64,000 nt of DNA. Source: Grammothele lineata. Taxonomy: Eukaryota; Basidiomycota; Agaricomycetes; Polyporales; Polyporaceae. Where the stretch lies: contig NDFF03000317.1 of NCBI GenBank assembly GCA_002150815.3, positions 310,001 through 374,000 on the forward strand, in the 5' to 3' direction. Every line of letters begins with the position of its first letter. The first letter of the stretch is position 1. The position numbers and the translations under genes were made by a program. The notes below the pieces were generated by a model. The model had not been told where the DNA came from. It made no database searches and worked only from the letters and a program-made list of their open reading frames with translations. Shown here one piece after another: positions 10,754 through 20,517 of the stretch.

Positions 10754-12920
10754 CTACCCTATTTTCCTCAACTGCCACTTGCCGTTTCCGGCATGCGGCT
10801 TTCGAACCATCATCGTAACCGCGCATGCGGAGAATCGCGAACTGTCTCTCGCAACGAAGACGGGTCTTCTGGTGTCTCCAACCCCCGATCCACATTCCAC
10901 GGGTAACATGTGGATCCTAGCGCTACCCAAAGCTTCTCCATCCTCCAAGCGTCCTAGCTCATCAACGCGAAGCACAGCTGTTCCACCCTGCGATTCGACG
11001 ACAAGAACGTGCTGTAGCCGACCTTTTAACCACAATTCCGCAGCCATAGCAGAGTACGTCATGGAGCCAATCCCCTTGGTGAATGCCCGCTCGCCCGTCA
11101 TGTCAGCGTACGAGCCCTTCAAATGAGCGCGCTCTCCTCTCCCGATGAACCCCACCGCGGCGTTGAGTACCGCGGTCCCTATTCCGGAGTCTGCCTCTAC
11201 TGCCGCTGCAACGTCCGCCATCAACCCGAATAGCATGTCCCAGATCTCTTCGTCTGAAAAACTTTCTGCACGAAGCTGGTTCATCGCCTCAACGAGAGGG
11301 AATGGATTACGTTTGCGTATGATACCGGTGGACCGGAAGGAGATGCGCACACCGTGCTCGGCGCCTTCCAATTGGGGGCCAGGGACGACGTCTGTACAGC
11401 TGCGCCATGGAGTGATGCTTGTGTAGGCCGTTTTGAGTACCAACGGCGGCGTCGGAACTAAACCCATACCCTGCGTGCCGGATGCCCGGTTGATGTGTGC
11501 AGCCCACATGAGCCACGAGTAGTCACCCTTGGCTGAGGCGGCATCGCAAAGCTCTTGCAAGACAATCTCGAACGGTGCTTGGTACGCAGGCAGCACTGCT
11601 TGTGCGAGCCCGCACACGCCGACGAGCGCGTAGACCATGTCATGTTCGACCGACGCTTGTCGCCGCCAGACGCAAGCAATGGCTGCACCGAGAGGCATCT
11701 CGCCCGCGCGGGCCTTCGGATCCGCGACCCCAACGACGGAGTCCCAGAACGCCGACGAGCGACCGAGTACTCGCTCCAGATCGCTCGCGCCTGCGACGGT
11801 CGCCGCCCGGTCACGCACTGCACGCGCGATTGCGAGCGCATCAGTGAGAGGAATTGTGTCCCCGTGCGCGCCGACGAGCCACGTTCGCGGGTTCAGCGCG
11901 GCCTCTTGGAACGTCCATGCACGCTCCCACCAGCGATGCGCGAAGAGCTGGGTGAGGGAGTCGTGTTCGGCGAGCGTGGCGAACATGAAGTGTCCATAGC
12001 GATCGCCCGCACTAGCGAGCGCGCGGCTAGCAGGATGGGCGGCCATCGCAGCACCGAGACGCACTACTGTGCAGGTTGTAGATGTGAGAGATGAGACCAG
12101 GCAGACGACCGCTGCCGCGCCGCGGTATATGTCGGCCATCTTGGGGAGCTCAGAGGCTTTGGCCGCGGGATCATCTTGGTCTATACAAATGGCGTCGATC
12201 CAAAGGGCGAGTTTGGTGCGGGTGCCGAGTTCGGCCGCGATAGTGAGGGCTTGTTGGGTAACATGCCTACCGCACCAGTGCTCGAACTTTGGATTAGGAT
12301 CCCAGGTGTAGGAGACCGCAATGTAAGGAAGAGTCGCAGCCAGTTGGTGCTGAGAGACATCGATCAACGCGCCATCGAGTATGAGGTTGTGTGGACGGGC
12401 ATAGCCGACGGAATCAAAGGGCCCGGAGCTAACATCAATGACGCCCTTCAACAAAGGTAGGTGAGTCGTAGCGACGAACAACTTACCTTGACTCTTTGAG
12501 AACATCCCACCAAGGAGAATACTGTAGCGCTGCGTTCTCGACCAGTTCCTGAAGCGTTCCCCGGAAGACTTCACAGCGCGAACGAAGGCCTCCAAAGATC
12601 ATCTCCCCACAGACGTGCGTGGAATCATGACATGGCCAACGTCCTTGTAACCCGAGATGGTGGTTCTCCATCGCGTGTTCGAGTTCCACGCTCTCGAATT
12701 CGACGTGGAACGGTGGTTGTGATCCATGGACCGGGCTAGTGGAGGTGCGGGATTTTTGCCTGTAGTTCTTGCCAGAGCACAACCCATGAGACAAGGTGAG
12801 AACTCGGAGTCGTAAGGATCGCCAGGAGGTTTTAATACAGTCTAACATGAAGGTTATGAGCATGGAATCAGTAGACGCAAATATGCGAGCTGCCGCACCG
12901 TTCAGGGCTGCTGTCAACAT
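10754..12920 (-). CDS. HET (heterokaryon incompatibility) domain protein
   Basis: HET-domain proteins trigger non-self recognition and cell death when incompatible hyphae fuse; the role here is inferred from family. Two exons: 12920-12487 and 12428-10754, 702 residues. The long frame appears to open at 12595 with a non-ATG codon. A 58-nt intron (12486-12429, GTAAGT...GTTAG) instead joins it in phase to an upstream exon whose LEHAMENHHLGLQGRWPCHD stretch precedes it. HET motifs: LPYIAVSYTWD (about 179-188), LWIDAICIDQDD (about 220-231), then KMADIYRGAAAVVCLV and WWERAWTFQEAAL. The C-terminal half has no domain I recognise. The start at 12920 is the first ATG in frame and is uncertain; a start at a later Met is possible. 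It lies between PL14 copies 1 and 2 on the opposite strand. Confidence 0.85.
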
Positions 12921-14350
12921 GCAACATCGTGTAAGTGATCAAAGGTTGTTGACCTTCGATATAGCAAACATTCCCACGAATACAACATCTTAGCGCCAAT
13001 GGCGTCACTGGCTACCTTTCGACGCAGCGAGCTGGCGCGCTCACAGCCTCTCTCTCCCTACCATCATCGTCGTCCATCATGCCCAACTCCGAAAATCTGT
13101 GCAAACTACGCCACATGAAGCCCTTCCCCAACTCTCAATATCGTGCCTCTGTTTTTGCTGGGGATCACTACGGTCGTTAATCCTGCTAAAGCCAACACCG
13201 CCGTCAACGGATGCCAAGCCTACGCGAGGTCCTCTACCGGTGTTATCATTGGCATCCACCACACTGCCCGTGCCTTAGCCGGTGTCGCGCTAGAGGGGTG
13301 TACACCAGCTGTTCCGATTGGAAAGTCCGGATAGTCGTAGCAGGATCTTAGTGAGGATGGATGTGACTTCGGTGAACTGTGAGCTACGTCTTTCTCTTCT
13401 CTCAGGGTCGCAGGCAAGTGTTGCTGTGGTTTAGAGGGCATTGAGGGTAAACGGGCATCAGTCAAAGTCAGAGCCGAGAGCCTTGCAAGTCCCTTGCTGT
13501 GCCGCTTGTGTGTTTCGATGCTGTCATCGCGCCCCCAGACGATCCCGTATGACCTACAACTGGCGATTGAGGGCGCGCATCTTCATTCCATGCGCGAGCT
13601 CGGCCCTCCGGATTCGTTTCATGGGCGCGGTGAGCGCATCAAGTTCTGCTTGAGATGGTCGAACTTCGGAAGAAGCGATGTGTACGTTTTCAATCCCACG
13701 TACGCATGCTCGCATCGTCGGGTTGCGTTCTGGCTAGTTGGCGTCCGAGTTTTCATCCAGTAGGAGATGGCGACGACGAAGTTCCTTACATCGTATCCTT
13801 CCCATATCATTTCCCCATAGTCAAACACGATGGCCAAGTTCGTATCATATGAAGCTTCGCGATGTCGTACTATTCCCAAGGGCAATTTTATCCACCTTAG
13901 GGTGACAGACCGGTAGCGTCGCTGGAAGTTAGAGTTTGCACGAACTAGCCCTCCCCTTGTGCATACATGAATCACGGCTAATGAACGGGGCCCAGCTGGT
14001 CGTTCGAAATGACATGCCGCTTCGTGCCGCGCATCTGGTAAGTCGCCTCTATTGTTTTCCAGACAAGCGCTTTCTGACACTCGGCGCTTGCAGTCATGGC
14101 TCCCGGATCAAGTGGCCCTTGGGCCTTGTTGTTCCAGCTTGCCATACGCGTTTCTTGTGCCTCGGGCGCAACAAAGCTCATCCCCCGCCAGTATATAGGT
14201 GCTGCACACGCGAAACATGTCTCCTTGCTCGACGCCACCGGTCTCTCGTCCACTCCTCTCGCTACGCTCTCAACGACCCACAGCTGCGCTGTGTCCTCAC
14301 GCTCTTTCAGCAATCACTAATAGTCCCGTATACCATCGATAACGTCCAGC
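12921..14350. other. Intergenic between HET gene and PL14 copy 2
   Basis: Divergent promoter region of about 1.4 kb. No exon with recognisable similarity. A minus-strand open frame at 13619-14080 lacks any domain. A TATATA element at 14192-14197 belongs to PL14 copy 2. Confidence 0.45.
14192..14197 (+). promoter_or_regulatory. Candidate TATA element of PL14 copy 2
   Basis: GTATATAGG lies 154 bp upstream of the ATG at 14351. The distance is somewhat long but compatible with a ~100-nt leader. Confidence 0.4.
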
Positions 14351-15417
14351 ATGTTCACGCCCATCGTCTCCATCCTCGCTCTCGGCCTCGCCTCGGCCTC
14401 CGCGCTGCCGGTCTCCAACTACACCTCGCACGCGCGGCGCGCGGCGAACACCGCCGCGCTCTTCCCTGTTGCGCAGGGCTCGTCCTCGTGGTCCGTCTCG
14501 AAGGCGGTCTCTGGCGCGCTCCCTCTGAGCGACGCGACCTTCCAGCCGTTCGACGAGATCAAGGAGCTCACGCACGATACCGTCACCGCGCCCGACGGTG
14601 TGCAGTCGATCCAGTCGCATTACCCCAAGGGCTCCTTCAAGCCGTCCGCGACACCCAGGGGCGGTATCTCCTTCTATGCGCCCGGCCCGGACAGCGTCGA
14701 CCTCACGACCGCTAAGGAGGCGACGCTCTCGTACTCGGTCCTCTTCGAGGACGGCTTCGACTTCGTCAAGGGTGGCAAGCTGCCCGGTCTCTGTGCGTCC
14801 TTCATTCCAACCGATCACTCCGAGTCTCCTGGCGCTGACTGTGTTTTTGTTTCGCCTCCGGCGCACCAGTCGGCGGTGACAGCCAAGACGAAGCCGTAGG
14901 GTGCTCAGGCGGGCGGCGCGACACAGGCTGCTTCTCCGCGCGGTTCATGTGGCGCCCCCAGGGCGCAGGCGAGCTCTACACGTACCTGCCGCCCGGGATC
15001 GAGGCGAACAAGAAGGTGTGCAGCGTGCCGCCCAAGTCCGAGTGCAACGACGTGTTCGGGCAGTCCGTCGGGCGCGGCTCGTTCACGTTCACCCCCGGGA
15101 AGCGCACGACGATCGGCCAGCGCGTGCGCCTGAACGACGCGGGGAAGCAGAACGGCGAGCTCGAGCTGTTCGTGGACGGGAAGAGCATGTTTAGCGTGAC
15201 TGGCCTCGAGCTGCGCGACAAGGATGCGGGCCGTATCCGCGGCATCCAGATGCAGTCCTTCTTCGGCGGTGAGTGTTTGCTAGCGCTCGCGCGTGGGGGT
15301 TGATGGTGGTGCTGATGGTGTGGGGCGCGCGCAGGCAACGACGACTCGTGGGCGACGCCCAAGGACCAGAACATCTACTTCGGTGACTTCACCGTCGCGA
15401 TCACTGAGAAGCTGTGA
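14351..15417 (+). CDS. Secreted polysaccharide lyase family 14-like protein, copy 2
   Basis: Exons 14351-14792, 14870-15268, 15335-15417; 307 residues. Signal peptide MFTPIVSILALGLASASALP. It shows the same ordered landmarks as the 8.5-kb paralog: HYPKGSF, GGISFYAPGPDSVDLTTAKE, KGGKLPGLFGGDSQDEA, GCSGGRRDTGCFSARFMWR, GELYTYLPP, VGRGSFTF, QRVRLNDAGKQNGELELF, AGRIRGIQMQSFFGG and GDFTVAITEKL. The two phase-1 introns are at identical protein positions, so the copies arose by duplication of an intron-containing gene, not by retroposition. The second intron is short here (66 nt) against 238 nt in copy 1. The enzyme class is inferred from the family; no substrate can be read from sequence. Confidence 0.85.
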
Positions 15418-17653
15418 GGCGCGCCGCTCGGAGAGCCCCTGCGTCAGCTCCATCAACGCCTCTCATCACGCCCGCCCGCAAGGCGCGGCGCGCCCCGGAT
15501 AGAGAGTGCGCCCGCTACTTCCATAAGTGCTTCACAATCACGCTGGAAGGATCGGAGCTCTCGTCTGCGATGATGGAGCTATGCGGGAGATAACCCCGAA
15601 TGCGGATGGGAGATGCGCCCAGGAGGAGCAGGTCACCCTCTGGTGCGTGCATCGGTAACTTACTCGTCACTTATTGCTCGTACTTGTTGTATCGCATTGT
15701 TCAGCAACGCTATGTGCATTTTGATCGCTCTCAGCATCTTGCAGATGTCTCTAGGTGGAGACTGTGATAAGCGTTTATGACACTCATGATATCAAATCGC
15801 CCTTGAGGCCGGCTTTGCTCTTTGGTGATACGCGTTCGCGCTACCCCTTCGATGAATTTCCCGGCACCTTGCGACCTAGCAGCATAACCATACGCCCCAT
15901 GCAAGATGATGGGCGCCAGAGTGCTATATTAGTCGTCTGGTCTGCATTGAATGTTAACCTTATGACGTCAGCGCTTTTTCTGGCCCAGTCAGATCTAATG
16001 TTAGCAACAAAGTCCTGTGTTGCCAGCCCATCTGTACGACTACATCGGAGTACTTCTACCCACACCATAAATCTTCCCTTTTAACCCCCCTTCGACCGCG
16101 TCGTCACCATCGTCTTTCCCCCACTTCTCCTCTCCGCGACGTGGACTGGCGCTTTTTCACCCTCCCACCAGTGAAGAAATGCAAACTCCCGCTTGGACCT
16201 CAGGCGCCGTCTCTTGGTCTCCGCGTGCGTAGGCAATGTTTTGTCAAGTCAAACGGAGGGAAACAAAGTGGGAGAATGTGTCGAAGTGTACGTGATGGGA
16301 TGGAGAATACTATCGGAGCGGTAAGCGCAGCACCCTATCCATTTCTCGAGCCACCACTGCATTATCAACGTGTTTCCAGCACGTCGTCTAGCTATATGCG
16401 TTCATATTGGTCAAAGATGACATACTTCACGCTCCGCTTGCATTCTTCTCGTCTTCTTGCGATGGTGTCGTCAAGCGTGAGCAGATATTTGACTGAAATC
16501 CGACTGACATGCTGCATGGCGTAGTGCTGCCAGTGGAGGAGCACGGATGAACGGTCACAAGGTGCGCCTGTCAATTCTTCTCCCTCTCCTTCTGGCGGTC
16601 TCGACCGAAGCACAGAAGCCTCGAGTTCTCTGTCGCCAAGCTTTCCCGAGGCTCTGCATTCCTGCGACAGAGTCGACAGCAGAAGGCAGCTTGAGTCCAT
16701 CGTCGATGGAATCAAGGTACATGCGTCGGCCAAATGCGGACGCCCGGATCATTGCTTAGAGCGAGGATCACAGATCTGATCGAGGCGTAATGTCGAGGGA
16801 CGAGGGCAGAACCGGCAATCGAGCTCGATCTAAGTACGCGAGACTGTGTTCACTCCCGGGCCCGGCGCGACGATGGTCGGTGGCCGGTCGCTCTCGCGGT
16901 GGCAGATGCCAGGGTCCGAAGCAAAGCTCACGCGTTTTCTTGCTCCACAGATGTGCCTGTTCACCGCAAGCCAAGCGTGAACTCCCATACAAATTTGTGG
17001 AAGTGCGCCTGCTCGTGGGGACGTCCTCGGCGGTGTGTTCAAGTTCGGCCTCGGGAAAGGTTTCAATGCGCCGCCACCGCAGAGAAACGGGGTACGCTCC
17101 CTTTTTTGGTGTCAGCGCCGTGCATATGTCGCGGTCAGCGTGGGTCCGTGTGTGCATCATCCTGCGCGACAGCGCCTTCGCCTGCGGCATCTCGAGGCCG
17201 TGAGCCAGGGCCGCGAAGGCCTTGGCGCGGTCCGTGCAGAAAGGCATGGAGGGCAATTTGGCTCTGTGCATCGCGCAAACAAGAGCAGAGGCTTATATCT
17301 CTCCGAGCGGACGACGGACGAGTTGAAACAATGCAGGGTCCAGGCCAAGAACAATGCAGGCGCCTGCGCAGCTGGGTGGATGGATTTTCCCAAATAGGCA
17401 GAAAAGCGCGCGGCGGGTGATACTCCACCGAATCGGCATGGCCGGCTGATGGTAGATATTCGGTGGATGCGCGCGGTTCGCCCTCTTTTCATCCCCCCGC
17501 CTTCTCGCTCTTCCCCCGCCTCCCCTCCTCCATCCCTTCGCCGTCAGGCCCTTGTGCGACTTCAGCACAGTCATTCTTTACTCTCCACTGTCTTTATCGA
17601 CTGGGTAGTTCTCCGCCGTCCTTCATTCTTTTACAGGACTCGCCACTACTATC
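15418..17653. other. Gene-poor spacer between PL14 copies 2 and 3
   Basis: About 2.2 kb without a supportable gene. Open frames are short and mutually overlapping. The last ~200 nt before copy 3 are strongly pyrimidine-rich (CT-rich core promoter without an obvious TATA box). Confidence 0.5.
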
Positions 17654-19026
17654 ATGTACGCGTTCAAGACTCTCGTTGCCATCCTGGCCTTCTCGCTCGT
17701 TTCCGTCTCTGCTGCCCCCATGCACCACCGCAGGAAGACCTGCAGGGCGCGCACCTCTTCCGCCGTCCTCGCCGCCACCTCATCCACGGTTTCCTCGGTC
17801 GCCTCCAGCACCGCGGTCTCGACGTCCACGGCCGTTGCTAGCACCAGCACGTTCGTCGCTAGCAGCACCGAGTCTTCGACCAAGGCATCCTCCACGAAGG
17901 CTTCTTCCACCCACTCTGCGAGCTCCTCCAGCTCCACCCACCATTCTTCCACCAGCACCAGCGCCGCCGCGTCCGAGACGTCGAGCTCTTCCACCGTCAC
18001 CAGCGCGTTGAAGAAGCTCTTCCCCGTCTCCAGTTCCGATTCGTGGACCACCTCCGACGCTTCCGATGATGCCCTCCCTCTCTCCGACAGCACCCTCACC
18101 GTCACCAAGCTGCTCAAGGCCCTTTCGCACGACTACGTCTCCGCTCCCGACGGCGTGTACTCCATGAAGGCCAACTACCCCAAGGGTTCGTACACCCCTA
18201 GCCACTCGCCTCTCGGTGGCTTCTCGTTCTACGCCCTCGGCCCGGACAACTTCAGCCTTGACGACGCGAAGGAGGCCACCCTTTCGTACTCCGTCTACTT
18301 CGACGAGGACTTCGACTTCAACAAGGGCGGCAAGCTTCCCGGCATCTGTGAGTAACTTTTCATTAGCGCGCGGCACGGGTTGTGGAGAGCGCGGTGAGAA
18401 AGCCGTCCGCCACCGGAGAAAAGCAACCTGCGACCCGTACTGTGTTTGCCGAACCGAGCATCGCTGACACTCCATCCCTTCATTCAGACGGCGGCGACTC
18501 CGAGGACGAGGCCGTGTCCTGCTCCGGTGGCCGGCGCGACAACGGCTGCTTCTCTGCGCGCTTCATGTTCCGCACCGGCGGCAAGGGCGAGATGTACACC
18601 TACCTCCCGCCCTCGTACTCTGCGAACAAGGCCGTGTGCGACGTCGCGCCCGAGTCCGACTGCAACGACACGTACGGCGCGTCCGTCGGCCGCGGCTCGT
18701 TCTACTTCAAGGCCGGCTCGCGCACGACGATCGGCCAGCGCGTGCGCCTGAACGATGTCGGCCAGTCTAACGGCGAGCTCGAGCTCTTCGTTGAGGGCAA
18801 GAGCATCTTCACCGTTAGTGGCCTCGTCCTCCGTGACAGCAGCGCGGGCCGTATCCGCGGCATCCAGATGCAGACGTTCTTTGGTGGTACGTACCTGTCT
18901 CGGTGTCCCTGTTAGTGCACGTACTGATTACACTCTGATGCAGGCTCCGACTCCTCGTGGGCGTCGCCCCAGAACCAGAACGCGTACTTCTCCGACTTCT
19001 CGCTCGCCGTCACCGAGAAGTTCTAA
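17654..19026 (+). CDS. Secreted polysaccharide lyase family 14-like protein with Ser/Thr-rich linker, copy 3
   Basis: Exons 17654-18347, 18488-18886, 18944-19026; 391 residues, about 80 longer than its two paralogs. Signal peptide MYAFKTLVAILAFSLVSVSAAP. The extra length is a low-complexity Ser/Thr/Ala linker (about residues 35-115, with runs such as SSTKASSTKASSTHSASSSS) between the signal peptide and the lyase domain. It is probably heavily O-glycosylated and may act as a stalk or wall-associating region. The lyase domain (HDYVSAPDGVYSMKANYPKG, GGDSEDEAVSCSGGRRDNG, RVRLNDVGQSNGELELF, GIQMQTFFGGSDSSW) and both intron positions match the other copies. No carbohydrate-binding module is visible. 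Expression as a secreted protein is inferred. Confidence 0.85.
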
Positions 19027-20051
19027 GCGACTTCTGCGCTCTCCCTCACGCTCTCATCACGTCCTGCCCCGCACGTCCATTCACGTCGCATCACATCGCA
19101 TCGCACTGCTATCCTCACCACGTCTCGGTCCACGCATCCCCCCCCCTCTCCCCCTTACCTGTTCCACACACGCATCTCCCTTGCTCATCTAGACTCGATC
19201 GCCTCTCTCATCCGTTTTTGCTTTCCCCGGTCCCCTGCTAGCTAGCTCCCTTTCGCGCGCCCATGCTCGACGCAGCCCGTCCCCCCTCCGTTTTCGTTCC
19301 TGCTCCCCCCATCGCTTTCTCCATCTCCCCTCCCCTCCCCCTTCCCCCTACACTGATTCACGGCCGATGGGGTCCACGGCGCGCGAAGGCCGCGTCGCGC
19401 GGAGGGAAATTAACACGGGTCCAGGGCGCCGCAACTCGCATATTGCATATGTACCGCGCCGCGCGGGTCGATTCCTGCGCGGCTCAGGGGCTTTTGTCTC
19501 GCTCTCAATATATATATGCGTTCGATACGATTGTTGAGTGACCGTTGGAAGAACTGATCTGTTTGAACGAGCGAGCTCCCCCAACATTGATCTGGCCGAA
19601 GCACCACGTCCAAGTCATTGTGAGAGGAGAGTGATGAGGAGCCTCCGGGGGGGCGCTCTTCTGGACGCCTATGGTATGCGTGAAACGGTGCACTTCATTT
19701 CTGACTAAGTATTCCTTCCCGTTTATCACTCGTGATTCTTTGTTTTCGAATGATCTCGTGATGTCTGACCTCAGACGTTCAGTGCACCAGAGCATTAGCT
19801 TTTGAGCGGCTCAACAGGGTGCGGGTGGCTGACCACCCTTCCCGACGATGCATACTTGAACACAGGCGCTTGTATAAGCGCCTGCGCATACCGCGTTCAT
19901 CAGACAACGTACTAATGGTTGAGTAAGTAGCGAGGTTCTTGTACAAAGACTAGTGAACTAGTCCCACATGTGGACAAGAAATGAAGGTGCGACTGGAGCT
20001 GGAGTACTTAGTGGGTCCTCTGAAGCAAAATCATACAATGCTCACAATAAA
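19027..20051. other. Intergenic 3' of PL14 copy 3
   Basis: The first ~320 nt are CT-rich 3' sequence (long runs of CCCCTCTCCC type). The remainder is AT-richer with no coding signal. No gene supported. Confidence 0.5.
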
Positions 20052-20122
20052 TGCATCCGCCGGGAGTCGAACCCGGAGCTAGGCCATGGGAAGACCCAAT
20101 GTTACCGCTACACCACGAATGC
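20052..20122 (-). tRNA. tRNA-Gly (anticodon CCC), copy 2
   Basis: The reverse complement is identical over all 71 nt to the tRNA at 7089-7159: same cloverleaf, CCC anticodon and discriminator A. It is followed on the minus strand by ATTTATTG. Flanks outside the tRNA are not similar, so only the tRNA itself is shared. The two copies form an inverted pair about 13 kb apart bracketing the PL14/HET region. Confidence 0.95.
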
Positions 20123-20325
20123 TTGTCAGAAACATTCAATAAGCAGCCTGTGATCAGTGCATATCAGCAACCTCCAAGCTCTAAAAGAGCGAGCACGACT
20201 AGATATCCAACCGCAAAAGAACTGAAGTATAATACCACGTCACACATGCTACTTTGACTGTGGAGGAGCAGAGAAAGGAGAGCACTGGTCGGCTTTGGGT
20301 TGGCTGAACATGGAACCCCTGTCCA

Positions 20326-20334
20326 GGGTTAGGG
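20326..20334 (+). promoter_or_regulatory. TTAGGG-type telomeric motif upstream of the Rap1-like gene
   Basis: GGGTTAGGG occurs about 185 bp upstream of the Rap1-like start codon. It equals 1.5 fungal telomere repeats. A match this short can be chance; a role as a binding site is speculation. Confidence 0.2.
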
Positions 20335-20517
20335 CAACCGTTGGGGCGCCTATTGAGCGAGCGTGCACGACGCGACGCGGGTCGGACGCGGTCACCGCGG
20401 CTCGCTTCTCGTTCTTCCCCATCATTCAGCCGCTGTCTTCCTTACACCTGCTCTTCTGTGTACGCGTAGAGCGCCACCCAGAACGCCTACTTTTTGACTG
20501 GAGACTACCACACGGTC

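Noticed and set aside
12429..12595. HET gene as one exon starting at 12595
   Set aside because: The first codon there is not ATG, and a good 58-nt intron joins the frame in phase to an upstream exon.
13619..14080. 153-residue minus-strand frame upstream of PL14 copy 2
   Set aside because: No domain, no splice partners and no promoter support.
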